Shown here one piece after another: positions 22,833 to 31,091 of a stretch of DNA of 34,327 bases. A program made the position numbers and the translations under genes. This stretch comes from an uncultured Clostridia bacterium (lineage in GTDB: Bacteria > Bacillota > Clostridia > Christensenellales > CAG-138), in the NCBI GenBank assembly GCA_944336625.1, contig CALVLF010000027.1:1-34327 (forward strand). The letters are read 5' to 3'. The notes under the pieces are model-generated. The model searched no databases. It had not been told where the DNA came from and was given only the letters and a program-made list of their open reading frames with translations. Numbering within the stretch: the stretch's first letter is position 1; every line of letters starts with the position of its first letter.

Positions 22833-23576
22833 TTACTCCTCTTCCTCGGGCATAGCAGCGTTATGATAAACCTCCTGGACGTCATCGTTATCGTCGAAGC
22901 GATCCAGCATACGCTCGATCTTTTCCACCAGCTCCGGGTCGCCGGATGTATCCACCGTATTCTGGGGCACCATGGAAATCTCCGCGGAAAGGAAGCTGTA
23001 ACCTTCCCCTTCCAGGGCTTCCCGCACGGCGGAAAAATCCGCAGGGGCTGTATATACCTCGAAGGCATCGTCCATGGGAACGAAATCCTCGGCGCCCGCA
23101 TCCAGCGCCGCCATCATCAGCGCATCCTCATCGATGGAAGCGCTGCGCTCAATGGCCATAACGCCCTTTTTATCGAACATCCAGGCGACGCAGCCGCTGG
23201 CCCCCATAGAACCGCCGCTCTTATCGAAAATATGCCGGATCTCCGCCGCGGTGCGGTTCCGGTTATCCGTAACCACCTGTACGATAACGGCGGTGCCGCC
23301 GGGGCCATAGCCCTCGTAAGTGATTTCCTCATAATTCGTAGCGGTACCTTCGCCCATGGCCTTTTTGATGGAGCGGTTGATATTATCGTTGGGCATGTTG
23401 TTGGCCTTGGCCTTGGCAATTACATCCCTAAGCTTGGCGTTGTTGGCCGGGTCGCCGCCCCCCTCTTTTACAGCAATAGCGATCTCGCGGCCGATCTTGG
23501 TGAAAATCTTCCCCCGGGCGGCGTCGGTTTTGTTCTTTTTATTTTGGATATTCGCCCATTTGGAATGTCCGGACAT
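22833..23576 (-). CDS. yebC: YebC/PmpR-family protein (TACO1-like)
   Basis: A 247-residue YebC-family protein. Members have been described as DNA-binding regulators and, for the TACO1-type group, as factors helping ribosomes through proline-rich stretches. The N-terminus [20 protein letters not shown] is diagnostic. [56 protein letters not shown] and the acidic C-terminus are all standard, and the length is normal. The ATG at 23576 has GGAGGG 9 bases upstream; the frame is open further upstream but without family similarity. It has its own promoter at 23622-23651 and a strong terminator, so it appears monocistronic. Confidence 0.96.
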   Translation of the reverse strand: MSGHSKWANIQNKKNKTDAARGKIFTKIGREIAIAVKEGGGDPANNAKLRDVIAKAKANNMPNDNINRSIKKAMGEGTATNYEEITYEGYGPGGTAVIVQVVTDNRNRTAAEIRHIFDKSGGSMGASGCVAWMFDKKGVMAIERSASIDEDALMMAALDAGAEDFVPMDDAFEVYTAPADFSAVREALEGEGYSFLSAEISMVPQNTVDTSGDPELVEKIERMLDRFDDNDDVQEVYHNAAMPEEEE

Positions 23577-23621
23577 ATTGTAGTTCCCTCCAAAGCATCG
23601 TTTTTCATATTGTAACGATTT

Positions 23622-23651
23622 ATTATAACACCTTTCCCAGGGGCGGTTCAA
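23622..23651 (-). promoter_or_regulatory. putative promoter of yebC
   Basis: On the minus strand TTGAAC (complement of 23646-23651) and a perfect TATAAT (23622-23627) are 18 bases apart. The -35 box overlaps the stop codon of the uracil-DNA glycosylase gene. Confidence 0.6.
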
Positions 23652-24220
23652 GTATACAGGCCCAGCTCCTGGGCTTTTGCCCGTAATTTTTTCATATCCT
23701 CCCAGGCGTCTCGCTTCCAGTCTGCATTGCGCAGCAGGGCGGCAGGATGGTAGGTGGGAAGGATCCATACCCCTTTTTTCTCTATCCACTGGCCACGGTC
23801 CCGGCTGATGCGGATATCCGGGCTGCAAAGATACTGGGCCGCCGTGGCCCCCAGGCACAGGATGATAGCGGGCCGCACCAGGGCAAATTGGGCCCGCAGG
23901 TAGGGCAGGCAGGCTTCCGCCTCTTCAGGCAGGGGCGTCCGGTTATTGGGCGGGCGGCATTTGACCACGTTGGCAATATACACCTGCTCCCGGTCCAGAT
24001 CGATCGCAGCCAGCATCTTATCCAAAAGCTGGCCCGCCCGGCCCACAAAGGGAACGCCTGTGGCATCCTCATCCCGGCCCGGGCCTTCCCCTACCAGCAT
24101 GATCTTCCCATGGGGGTTTCCCGTGCCGATGACCGCATGGGTACGGCCTTGGGCCAAGGGGCAGGCCCGGCATTCCGTCAGGGCTGCATAGAGGCTTCCC
24201 CAGTCATAATGCGTAGCCAT
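23648..24220 (-). CDS. uracil-DNA glycosylase, family 4
   Basis: A 190-residue iron-sulfur uracil-DNA glycosylase that removes uracil from DNA to start base-excision repair. Cysteines C17, C20, C88 and C104 fit the family-4 cluster pattern. The active-site motifs are [10 protein letters not shown] (motif A; usual form GEAPG), [20 protein letters not shown] and [10 protein letters not shown] (motif B). GGGAGG lies about 10 bases before the ATG. The alpha/beta hydrolase gene ends 5 bases upstream, so the two are probably cotranscribed. Its last codons hold the yebC -35 box. Confidence 0.93.
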   Translation of the reverse strand: MATHYDWGSLYAALTECRACPLAQGRTHAVIGTGNPHGKIMLVGEGPGRDEDATGVPFVGRAGQLLDKMLAAIDLDREQVYIANVVKCRPPNNRTPLPEEAEACLPYLRAQFALVRPAIILCLGATAAQYLCSPDIRISRDRGQWIEKKGVWILPTYHPAALLRNADWKRDAWEDMKKLRAKAQELGLYT

Positions 24221-24225
24221 GCCGC

Positions 24226-25146
24226 TTATGCCTCCCTCAGAGCCCCGTTCAGGAAGGCCAGGATATCCTCCATAACTTCCTCCCGGTTCAGTTCATTCAG
24301 CAGCTCATGGCGGGCATGGGGATAGATGCGCAGCGTAACCTGGCGCCCTGCCTTTTCCAGCCGCTTCGCTACCAGCCGTACGCCTTTCGCGTCCTTGCCA
24401 CCTACGGGGTCATCCTGCCCGGACAGGAGAAAAATAGGCACATCCGGCACCTTCTCGGCCCAGTCCGCCCGGGAAATCTCCTCCAGCCCCTGGAAAAGAT
24501 CCCGGTAGCCACAGGCGGTGAAGGGGAAACCGCAGGCAGGGTCTGCAATGTAAGCACCCACCCGCTTCGTATCCCGGGAAAGCCAGTCGAAATCCGTCCG
24601 GTTGGGGCGGAAGGTGGCATTATACTGGCCGGCTACCAGCTTGTCCAGGCGGTGGCTGGAATCCTTGCCGCCTTGCCTGCGGATCTCTCGCTCCGCCAGC
24701 TTCTTTCCGGCGCCCAGCAGGGGATTGGGCCCCGCCGTGCCCATAAATATGAAAGCAGAAATCCCCGTTCCCAGCCGGGCAGCGTAGGAACGGGCTAAAA
24801 AGGAGCCCATGCTGTGTCCCATCAGGGCCATTGGCAGCCCAGGATATAATTCCTGGGCTTTTTGCCGCACCGTGTGCACGTCCGCAATGAGGTTATCCCA
24901 GCCATGCTGGGGGCCGAAATAGCCCCAGGGGTCTTGCGGGGCGCGGCTTTTCCCGTGGGAGGCGTTATCGCAGCCCATCACGGCAATGCCCCGTTCGTTT
25001 AGAAAGCGGGCAAATTCGTCATATCGCTGTATATATTCGCTCATGCCATGAATGATCTGCAAAACCGCCCAGGGCTGCCCACAGTCCCAGTGGCAAACGT
25101 GCAAACCTGCCGGGATAGCGGCAGAAGTAAAAGTATATTCCTGCAT
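24226..25146 (-). CDS. alpha/beta hydrolase, monoacylglycerol lipase/lysophospholipase-like
   Basis: A 306-residue serine hydrolase of the hydrolase_4 group. The nucleophile is Ser112 in MGHSMGS, the oxyanion region IIHGMSEY at 31-38, the acid probably in LSGQDDPVGG, and the histidine in PHARHELLNE. DNASHGKSRAP is also typical. It would hydrolyse monoacyl lipids or esters in the cytoplasm; there is no signal peptide. The ATG at 25146 is preferred over a GTG five codons upstream because AGGAGG would touch the GTG; the spacing to the ATG is rather long (about 14). It leads the operon with uracil-DNA glycosylase and is transcribed away from a LysR regulator, a plausible controller. Confidence 0.88.
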   Translation of the reverse strand: MQEYTFTSAAIPAGLHVCHWDCGQPWAVLQIIHGMSEYIQRYDEFARFLNERGIAVMGCDNASHGKSRAPQDPWGYFGPQHGWDNLIADVHTVRQKAQELYPGLPMALMGHSMGSFLARSYAARLGTGISAFIFMGTAGPNPLLGAGKKLAEREIRRQGGKDSSHRLDKLVAGQYNATFRPNRTDFDWLSRDTKRVGAYIADPACGFPFTACGYRDLFQGLEEISRADWAEKVPDVPIFLLSGQDDPVGGKDAKGVRLVAKRLEKAGRQVTLRIYPHARHELLNELNREEVMEDILAFLNGALREA

Positions 25147-25228
25147 GGAGAAACGCTGCACCTCCTCATTTCATATCCAAATATTATAAAATCCAAAGGA
25201 ATGCCGGGGCGCCTATTAGTTTTTCTTA

Positions 25229-25257
25229 TTGTAAAAACCGCCGTAGTGGATTATAAT
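25229..25257 (+). promoter_or_regulatory. putative promoter of the LysR regulator
   Basis: TTGTAA (25229-25234) and a perfect TATAAT (25252-25257) are 17 bases apart, with an expected start near 25264 and a ~90-base leader. It faces the minus-strand promoter at 25273-25301 head-on. Confidence 0.55.
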
Positions 25258-25272
25258 CATATTATTCATTAT

Positions 25273-25301
25273 ATTATAAGTATTTTTTGTTCTGATTTCA
25301 A
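25273..25301 (-). promoter_or_regulatory. putative promoter of the hydrolase operon
   Basis: On the minus strand TTGAAA (complement of 25296-25301) and a perfect TATAAT (25273-25278) are 17 bases apart: eleven of twelve consensus bases, the best promoter in the window. The expected start is near 25266, almost the same base as the start of the opposing plus-strand promoter. The surrounding AT-rich dyads could hold LysR-type sites. Confidence 0.6.
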
Positions 25302-25354
25302 TTGGTTCCACTTGGCTTGATCCATATTGTTTTCGTTGGGGAGGAAGATAAAAC

Positions 25355-26263
25355 ATGCCAGCCGATTTAGATCTTTACAGCATTTTTTGCACGGTGGCGC
25401 GCTGCGGCAGCCTCTCCCACGCGGCCCGAGAACTTTACGTAAGCCAGCCAGCCATAAGCCAGTCTATGCACCGGCTGGAATACACTCTGGGCTGCACCTT
25501 ATTTACCCGCACCAGCCGCGGCATCACCCTTACCAGCGAAGGGCGCATGCTTTACAGCTATGCTGACAAGGCGGTGAGCCTCATCGCCGCCGCAGAAGAC
25601 AAGCTCAACCGAATGCGTACCCTGCAGTCCGGCGGGCTAATGATCGGTGCCAGCGATACCCTCTGCCAGTTTTTCCTGCTGCCTTACCTAGAAAAATTTC
25701 ATACGGAATATCCGGAGGTGCAGCTACAGGTTACCAACCGCACCACTCCGGATACGGTAGAGCTTCTCAAAGTGGGCAAGGTGGATATCGCCCTGGTGAA
25801 CCTGCCGGTGGATGACAGTTCCCTTTGCGTGCGGGACGTTTTGCAGGTACACGATGTATTCGTGGCCTCCAAGCGCTTCGCCCATTTAAAGGGGCGGCCC
25901 GTATCCCTCAACGAGCTTTCCCGGGAGCCCCTTGTCCTGCTGGAGCAGGCATCCAACTCCCGGAAATACCTGGATGATTTTGCCTCCGTCTGCGGCATTA
26001 CGCTGCACCCGGAGATCGAGTTGGGCGCCCATAGCCTCTTGGTGGAATTCGCCAAGATCGGCCTGGGAATTGCCTGCGTTACCTATGAGTTCGCTGCAGA
26101 GGCTATCCATAGCGGCGAACTTTTCGAGATCGAGCTGAGCATGCCTATGCCGCCCCGGAATATCGGCCTGATTTCCCTGGAAGGGGTCCCCTTATCCGCC
26201 GCGGCAGATCGCTTTATCAGCATCGTCATGGATAACAGCCTGGTCTCGAAAGACCAGCCCTGA
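25355..26263 (+). CDS. LysR-family transcriptional regulator
   Basis: A 302-residue LysR-type regulator. The N-terminal winged helix-turn-helix covers about 3-62 (LYSIFCTVARCGSLSHAARE, LYVSQPAISQSMHRLE, LGCTLFTRTSRGITLTSEG). A linker helix and a two-lobed effector-binding domain follow (GGLMIGASDTLCQFFLLPYL, GKVDIALVNLPVDD, AKIGLGIACVTYEF). The effector is not known. GGGGAGGAAG stands about 10 bases before the ATG. It is divergent from the hydrolase gene and followed 15 bases later by the WG-repeat gene, which may be cotranscribed. Confidence 0.95.
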   Translation: MPADLDLYSIFCTVARCGSLSHAARELYVSQPAISQSMHRLEYTLGCTLFTRTSRGITLTSEGRMLYSYADKAVSLIAAAEDKLNRMRTLQSGGLMIGASDTLCQFFLLPYLEKFHTEYPEVQLQVTNRTTPDTVELLKVGKVDIALVNLPVDDSSLCVRDVLQVHDVFVASKRFAHLKGRPVSLNELSREPLVLLEQASNSRKYLDDFASVCGITLHPEIELGAHSLLVEFAKIGLGIACVTYEFAAEAIHSGELFEIELSMPMPPRNIGLISLEGVPLSAAADRFISIVMDNSLVSKDQP

Positions 26264-26278
26264 TTTGAGACCGATCCC

Positions 26279-27547
26279 ATGCCAAAGAAGCATCCTCCTC
26301 GGGTTTCTATTTTTCGCATATATGGCCTCCTAACCGGGGCCATCCTTTTGTGCGTCGTTTTATTCGTCCTGTTTTACTCTAGCGGAGGCGCCCAGATCCT
26401 TCTGGTGGAGCAAGCGGCTTTGGAGCAGGCAGCTCTGGACGCCCTTCCTACCCCTACCCCTACGCCGGAGCCTGCTCCCGTTTCCACGGCAGGCAGGCTT
26501 TTTGCCTTCCAGGAAAATGGCCTTTGGGGCTATAAAAACGCCGCCGGCGAGGTGGCCATCCTGCCCCAGTTTTCCAGCGCAGAGGATTTCGGCGCAGAGG
26601 ATGACCTGGCTTTTGCTGCCCAGGATGGCTTATATGGCCTAATTAACCGTTCAGGACAATGGGTTGCCCAGCCTGCCTGGAGCGCCTTCCTCCCCTTTTC
26701 CGAAGGCCGCGCCGCTGTAGAAAGCGGCGAAAAATGGGGCTTTGTGGATGAATCCGGCGTTTTGGTGATCGGCTATAATTTCCGCGAGGTAGGCAGTTTT
26801 TCCTGCGGCCGGGCCATGGCCCGCACCGCCAGCAGCTACGGTTATATCGACCCTCTGGGCAATATGGCCGTGTCGGAAAAATTCCGCTATGCCGGCCAGT
26901 TTGAAAACGATATGGCCTTTGCCGGCGTTGGCGATAGCAATTATATCGTCAATAAAGCCGGTGACCCCCAGTATACCCTGGATCCTGGCGTTACGGGCAC
27001 CGTCTATTCGGAAGGCCTGGCGCTGGTGCAGAATAGCGGTACGTTTTATTTTATCAATCAGTACGCCCGCCAGGCGTTCAGCGGAGAATATGAAGATGCC
27101 CTCTCCTTTTCCGGCGGTTATGCGGCCGTGAAGAGTGGCGGACTCTGGGGCTTCATCAATTCCAGCGGCGAGCAGGTTGTTGCGCCCCAATATGCCCAGG
27201 CGGAATCTTTTTCCGAGGGCCTTGCTGCCGTGCAGGATGAAAGCGGCATGTGGGCCTACATCAATACCAGCGGGGTCCTTCGGACGGACTTTGTCTATGC
27301 AGAGGCAGGGCCCTTCTTCGATGGCTATGCAAAGGTGCGGCGGGGGGAAAGCTGGCTTCTGCTGGATCCAGAGGGGCAGGAGGTATTTCTCTATGGAGCC
27401 CCTCTGGCAACCGCCGAAGGGCCCCAGTCTTCTCCATCCCCCAGCCTAGCCACCTCTCCCAGCCCTACCCCCGCCGCCTCTCCTTCCCCTTCCTCTGCAG
27501 CGGGGTCCGCTGCAGAGGAAGGCCAAGAATCCAGCCCGCAGGAATAG
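26279..27547 (+). CDS. membrane-anchored WG-repeat protein
   Basis: A 422-residue protein: short basic N-terminus, one membrane segment (about 13-33), a Thr/Pro-rich spacer (LPTPTPTPEPAP), then seven to eight WG-type beta repeats (GLWGYKNAAGEVAI, GEKWGFVDESGVLV, GLWGFINSSGEQVV, GMWAYINTSGVLR) and a Ser/Pro/Ala-rich C-terminal tail (SPSPSLATSPSPTPAASPSP). The repeats should form an extracellular binding surface of unknown ligand. There is no good ribosome binding site before the ATG, consistent with coupling to the LysR gene 15 bases upstream. The 3' end contains a perfect 16-bp hairpin. Confidence 0.88.
   Translation: MPKKHPPRVSIFRIYGLLTGAILLCVVLFVLFYSSGGAQILLVEQAALEQAALDALPTPTPTPEPAPVSTAGRLFAFQENGLWGYKNAAGEVAILPQFSSAEDFGAEDDLAFAAQDGLYGLINRSGQWVAQPAWSAFLPFSEGRAAVESGEKWGFVDESGVLVIGYNFREVGSFSCGRAMARTASSYGYIDPLGNMAVSEKFRYAGQFENDMAFAGVGDSNYIVNKAGDPQYTLDPGVTGTVYSEGLALVQNSGTFYFINQYARQAFSGEYEDALSFSGGYAAVKSGGLWGFINSSGEQVVAPQYAQAESFSEGLAAVQDESGMWAYINTSGVLRTDFVYAEAGPFFDGYAKVRRGESWLLLDPEGQEVFLYGAPLATAEGPQSSPSPSLATSPSPTPAASPSPSSAAGSAAEEGQESSPQE
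27488..27522. repeat. perfect 16-bp hairpin inside the 3' end of the WG-repeat gene
   Basis: CCTTCCTCTGCAGCGG (27488-27503) and its exact reverse complement (27507-27522) are separated by GGT only. The element lies in frame in the low-complexity tail, encoding SSAAGSAAEE-like residues. No T-tract follows, so it is not a classic terminator; it could protect the 3' end of the mRNA or be an inserted palindrome. Confidence 0.8.
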
Positions 27548-27627
27548 GGCTGGGACCCCTTTGCCGGTATCCGGGAGCCCCGCTTGCCGGCTACAGCGAA
27601 AAAGAGGGCAGATTCGGTATTTTTTTC

Positions 27628-27656
27628 TTGCAAATCCCATATTGCCGTGATAGAAT
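27628..27656 (+). promoter_or_regulatory. putative promoter of rpmB
   Basis: TTGCAA (27628-27633) and TAGAAT (27651-27656) are separated by 17 bases; expected start near 27663, about 47 bases before the rpmB ATG. Confidence 0.6.
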
Positions 27657-27709
27657 AGGCATGTTCGAGATTTGAATTGTCGCTCGCATTCGGTAAGGAG
27701 GTGGAGAGC

Positions 27710-27901
27710 ATGGGTAAGTTTTGCGAAGTATGCAATAAGGGCGCTATGACCGGCAATAAGGTCAGCCATTCCAACCGTAAGACCAAGCGGATTTGGGCGC
27801 CTAACGTACAGACTGTGCATGTGTTGGTGAACGGGGTTCCCAAAAAAATGAATGTATGCACGCGCTGCCTTCGTTCCGGCAAGGTAGAGCGCAGCGTTTA
27901 A
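27710..27901 (+). CDS. rpmB: 50S ribosomal protein L28, zinc-binding form
   Basis: L28, a 63-residue protein of the large ribosomal subunit. The start MGKFCEVCNKGAMTGNKVSH is typical, with KTKRIWAPNVQ following. Four cysteines in two CxxC pairs (C5, C8, C50, C53) make it the C+ zinc-ribbon form. The ATG at 27710 has AAGGAGGTG 7 bases upstream; the frame is open eleven codons further but without family similarity. Own promoter and terminator indicate a monocistronic gene. Confidence 0.97.
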   Translation: MGKFCEVCNKGAMTGNKVSHSNRKTKRIWAPNVQTVHVLVNGVPKKMNVCTRCLRSGKVERSV

Positions 27902-27935
27902 TCCTTTTTTGCAGGATTCTAAATCGTTCCCAGTG

Positions 27936-27968
27936 CCCGGCATCGTTTTGGCGATTCCGGGTTTTTTT
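27936..27968 (+). terminator. rpmB terminator
   Basis: CCCGG-ATCG and CGAT-CCGGG pair over 10 bp with one mismatch around TTTTGG, followed by seven T (27962-27968). A clear intrinsic terminator 35 bases after the rpmB stop. Confidence 0.9.
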
Positions 27969-27994
27969 GTTTATCAGCAGAAAGGAGGCGCCTC

Positions 27995-28996
27995 TTGGCA
28001 GAACCCATCTATCTCGTAACCGGCGCCGATGGCCATCTTGGCAATACGGTAGTAGAATCCCTGCTGCGCCTAGGCCTTCGCGTACGTGCCCTGCTTCTTC
28101 CCCAGGAGGAGCCCCGGCCTTCCCTGGCAGGGGCGGAAATTTGCAAGGGGGACGTTTGTATGCCGGATTCCCTGGTTCCCTTTTTCCGGCGGGAGGCCGG
28201 GGTCCCCGCATATCTGATTCACTGCGCAGGCGTGGTATCCATTGCCTCCCGGCGCCAAAGAAGGGTTTTTGACGTAAACGTGGGCGGCACCCGGAATATT
28301 CTGGATTGCTGCCGGAATTTTGAAGTAGAGCGGCTTGTCCATGTCAGCTCCGTCCATGCTATTCCCGAATTGCCCGAAGGGCAGGTTATAAAGGAGGTTT
28401 CCCATTTTTCTCCGGAGGCGGTAAAGGGCTGGTATGCCAAGAGCAAAGCCCAGGCCACCCAGCTCGTCCTGGATGCGGCCAGGGCGGGCCTCCATGCTGC
28501 AGTGGTGCATCCCTCCGGCATCTGCGGCCCCAATGATTACGGCAGTGGGCACATCACCCAGCTTTTCAAGGACTACTGCCGGGGCCGCCTGGCCGCCATC
28601 GTAAAGGGAGGCTATGATTTCTGCGATGTACGGGATGTAGCCCAGGGCATCCTTTCCTGCCTGGAGCGGGGACGGACCGGAGAATGCTATATCCTTTCCG
28701 GTGGATACTATACCATCGTGCAGATGGTTTCCTATTTTCAGCAGGCTACGGGGAAAAAGCCCGTCCGAACAATTCTGCCCATGGGCTTTGCCAAGCTCAC
28801 TGCCCCCATTTCCGAGCTCTATTATAAGCTCCGGCGGCAGCCGCCTCTCTATACGCCCTATTCCCTCTATACTCTGACTTGCAACGGCCGCTTCTCCAAT
28901 GAGAAGGCCCGCCGGGAGCTGGGCTATACCGTACGGCCCATGGAAGAGACCATCCGGGATATGGCTGCCTGGTTTAAGGCTAAGGGACTCCTTTAG
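27995..28996 (+). CDS. NAD(P)-dependent epimerase/dehydratase (extended SDR)
   Basis: A 333-residue extended short-chain dehydrogenase. The Rossmann motif TGADGHLG is at 9-16, HCAGVVSI near 76-83, VNVGGTRN, serines 118-119 in HVSSVHA, and the catalytic YAKSK with Tyr147 and Lys151. This group resembles dihydroflavonol-reductase-like or 3-beta-HSD-like enzymes; the substrate cannot be told. The start is TTG at 27995, supported by AAAGGAGG 6 bases upstream and by the Rossmann fold starting at once. Only 26 bases separate it from the rpmB T-tract, so it depends on read-through or a promoter I do not see. Confidence 0.9.
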   Translation: MAEPIYLVTGADGHLGNTVVESLLRLGLRVRALLLPQEEPRPSLAGAEICKGDVCMPDSLVPFFRREAGVPAYLIHCAGVVSIASRRQRRVFDVNVGGTRNILDCCRNFEVERLVHVSSVHAIPELPEGQVIKEVSHFSPEAVKGWYAKSKAQATQLVLDAARAGLHAAVVHPSGICGPNDYGSGHITQLFKDYCRGRLAAIVKGGYDFCDVRDVAQGILSCLERGRTGECYILSGGYYTIVQMVSYFQQATGKKPVRTILPMGFAKLTAPISELYYKLRRQPPLYTPYSLYTLTCNGRFSNEKARRELGYTVRPMEETIRDMAAWFKAKGLL

Positions 28997-29093
28997 GAGC
29001 CTGGTCGGGAGCGTGGGGCAGCTGTATAGACTGGTAAATCTATAAAAATCTATCGGTTTACACCAAGGCCATGCCGCAAATTCACAATATTTG

Positions 29094-29126
29094 AACCGCC
29101 GCAGCGAAATCGCCGCAGCGGTTTTT
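29094..29126 (+). terminator. terminator after the epimerase gene
   Basis: AACCGC (29094-29099) pairs with GCGGTT (29118-29123), with an inner GCG/CGC stem and a CGCA/CGCA internal loop, followed by TTTTT. It lies about 100 bases beyond the stop codon; the stretch 28997-29093 shows nothing else. Confidence 0.75.
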
Positions 29127-29188
29127 ATCTTTCGCGATCTATACGGGGCCGCGTTCCGGATACCCCGCTCCAGAAACCCGGATCGTCC

Positions 29189-29377
29189 CTAGGGGAGCCT
29201 GCATATCCAGAACTGGAACACCAGCGTTAAAATCCCGGAAAGGATCAGCGCCCAAAGGCAGCTTACTCCGCAAAGCAGAAGCAGTAGCAGAGAAATCAGG
29301 AATACGCACCAGTTGCGCAGGGACCGGCGCTTACAGCAGCGCCGCCGGAAGTAAACCACGCTGGGCCTTCTCTGCAT
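29189..29377 (-). CDS. small basic membrane protein (62 aa)
   Basis: A 62-residue protein starting MQRRPSVVYFRRRCCKRRSL, then a hydrophobic stretch long enough for one or two membrane passes (WCVFLISLLLLLLCGVSCLWALIL ... in two parts) and a short end CRLP. The strongly basic start would stay in the cytoplasm. ATG at 29377 with AAAGGAGG 10 bases upstream; a TTG two codons earlier is the alternative. No family is recognised. It is transcribed away from the ABC ATPase gene. Coding is supported by the ribosome binding site and the membrane-protein profile only. Confidence 0.5.
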   Translation of the reverse strand: MQRRPSVVYFRRRCCKRRSLRNWCVFLISLLLLLLCGVSCLWALILSGILTLVFQFWICRLP

Positions 29378-29530
29378 AGGCAAATCGCCTCCTTTCCAGT
29401 CTTTCTACAGCATACGCGAAACGCCGCTTTTTGGTGCAACGCAAATTGGGGACCCACAGAATTTCGGTAATACACCCATACATGCCCCGGCGAATACACT
29501 GTAATGTATATTTACTATGGGAGGCATATC

Positions 29531-30277
29531 ATGGGAAAAACCATTGTGGAGGCAAAGGATATTTGCCTTACTTATCATGAAATAAACGGCGAAACCCAGG
29601 CCGTTGACCATCTGTCCTTTTCTGTGGCCAAGGGAGAGTTCGTATCCATCGTAGGCCCCTCGGGCTGCGGGAAAACCAGCGTTTTATCCATGCTGGCCGG
29701 GCTGCTGGAGCCCAGCGCCGGAGAGTTGCATCTGGAAGGGGGGCGCCCCGGCTATATGCTGCAGCGGGACCATCTGCTGGATTGGCGCACCATCGAGGGG
29801 AATATCCTGCTAGGGCTCCAGGTGCAAGGGCGGCTCAATGCGCAAACCCGGGAAAACGCCCTATCCCTGCTCAAGACCTATGGGCTATATGATTTTGTGC
29901 ATAGCTATCCCCGCCAGCTATCCGGCGGCATGCGGCAGAAGGTGGCCCTCATCCGCACCCTGGCCTGCTCGCCGGACCTGCTGCTTTTGGATGAGCCCTT
30001 TTCCGCCCTGGATTATCAAACCCGCCTGACCCTGGCCGATGAGATACACGCTATCCTTCGCAAGGAGGGGAAAACGGCCATCCTGGTAACCCACGATATC
30101 GCAGAGGCTATTTCCATGAGCGACCGGGTACTGGTATTTTCCGGCAGGCCCGCCCGCCTCAAGGGCGAGCATGCGATTCACCTCACCGCCCCGGATTCCC
30201 CCCTTAAGCGGAGGAATGCGCCGGAATTCAAGGAATATTTCGATACAATCTGGAAGGAGCTGGATAAAAATGTCTGA
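29531..30277 (+). CDS. ABC transporter ATPase, nitrate/sulfonate/taurine type
   Basis: A 248-residue ATPase of the SsuB/TauB/NrtD group. Walker A is GPSGCGKT (42-49), Q-loop Gln78 in MLQRDHLLDW, signature LSGGMRQK (130-137), Walker B LLLLDEPFSALD, switch His188 in VTHDI. It should energise import through the permease encoded next. ATG at 29531 has GGGAGG 7 bases upstream. The last 8 bases overlap the permease start. No binding-protein gene adjoins. The ligand (sulfonate, riboflavin/thiamine precursor, nitrate and others) cannot be told; no TPP riboswitch is visible upstream. Confidence 0.93.
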   Translation: MGKTIVEAKDICLTYHEINGETQAVDHLSFSVAKGEFVSIVGPSGCGKTSVLSMLAGLLEPSAGELHLEGGRPGYMLQRDHLLDWRTIEGNILLGLQVQGRLNAQTRENALSLLKTYGLYDFVHSYPRQLSGGMRQKVALIRTLACSPDLLLLDEPFSALDYQTRLTLADEIHAILRKEGKTAILVTHDIAEAISMSDRVLVFSGRPARLKGEHAIHLTAPDSPLKRRNAPEFKEYFDTIWKELDKNV

Positions 30278-31091
30278 AGAAAAAAAAGTTCCTGCTTACA
30301 GCCAGGAACATCGCGCCTATCTGAACTCCCTGCGCCGGAAGGACCGTTTCGTCACAGCCATGCGCTATCTTTTGCTGGTGGCCTGCCTGCTAATATGGGA
30401 GGTAGCCGCCCGCCTGAACTGGATCGATCCCTTCATCGGCAGCTCCCCTGCCCGCCTGACGGCGGCCATCCTCCGGCTATATCAGTCGGGCGAGCTTTGG
30501 CTGCATATTGGCATCACCTTGTATGAAACCGTGGTTGGGTTTCTGCTGGGTACCCTCTTGGGCACCCTGGTAGCCATTCTCTTATGGTGGAGCCCTACTC
30601 TCAGCCGCATTTTAGATCCCTACCTGGTCATCCTGAACGCCCTGCCGAAAATTGCCCTGGGCCCCATCCTGATCGTATGGTTCGGCGCCGGCGTAGAGAG
30701 CATCATCGTCATGGGCCTTCTTATTTCCCTGGTAGTGACCATCATGAGCGTGCTAGCAGGCTTCAATGCCATCACCGGAGAAAAGCAGCTCCTCATGCGC
30801 ACGCTGGGAGCTTCTAAGCTGCAGATTTTTACCATGGTAGTGCTGCCCGCCTCAGTGCCCACCATTATGAACGCGCTGAAGATCAGCGTAGGCATGAGCT
30901 GGGTAGGGGTGATCGTAGGAGAATACCTGGTTTCCAAGGCGGGGCTGGGGTACCTGATCGTATATGGTGGCCAGGTATTCAACCTAGACCTGGTTATGGC
31001 CAGCATCGTCATCCTCTGCCTGCTGGCGGCCATCATGTATTATGCCGTGGCCTATTTAGAGAAGGGCATATGCCAGCGTATGGGTATTTAG
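30270..31091 (+). CDS. ABC transporter permease, SsuC/TauC type
   Basis: A 273-residue inner-membrane permease with about six membrane segments (starting near YLLLVACLLIWEVAARL). The cytoplasmic EAA-like loop that docks the ATPase is visible as LLMRTLGASKLQIFTMVVLP. The start at 30270 has AAGGAG 10 bases upstream and overlaps the ATPase stop. It completes an ATPase-permease pair; the binding protein must be encoded elsewhere or replaced. Its TAG stop shares bases with the stop of the convergent phosphodiesterase gene. Confidence 0.93.
   Translation: MSEEKKVPAYSQEHRAYLNSLRRKDRFVTAMRYLLLVACLLIWEVAARLNWIDPFIGSSPARLTAAILRLYQSGELWLHIGITLYETVVGFLLGTLLGTLVAILLWWSPTLSRILDPYLVILNALPKIALGPILIVWFGAGVESIIVMGLLISLVVTIMSVLAGFNAITGEKQLLMRTLGASKLQIFTMVVLPASVPTIMNALKISVGMSWVGVIVGEYLVSKAGLGYLIVYGGQVFNLDLVMASIVILCLLAAIMYYAVAYLEKGICQRMGI

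Noticed and set aside
29390..29530. TPP or other riboswitch ahead of the ABC ATPase gene
   Set aside because: No CUGAGA-type or other known consensus; only a weak 5-bp dyad (ATACA/TGTAT near 29494-29509) is present.
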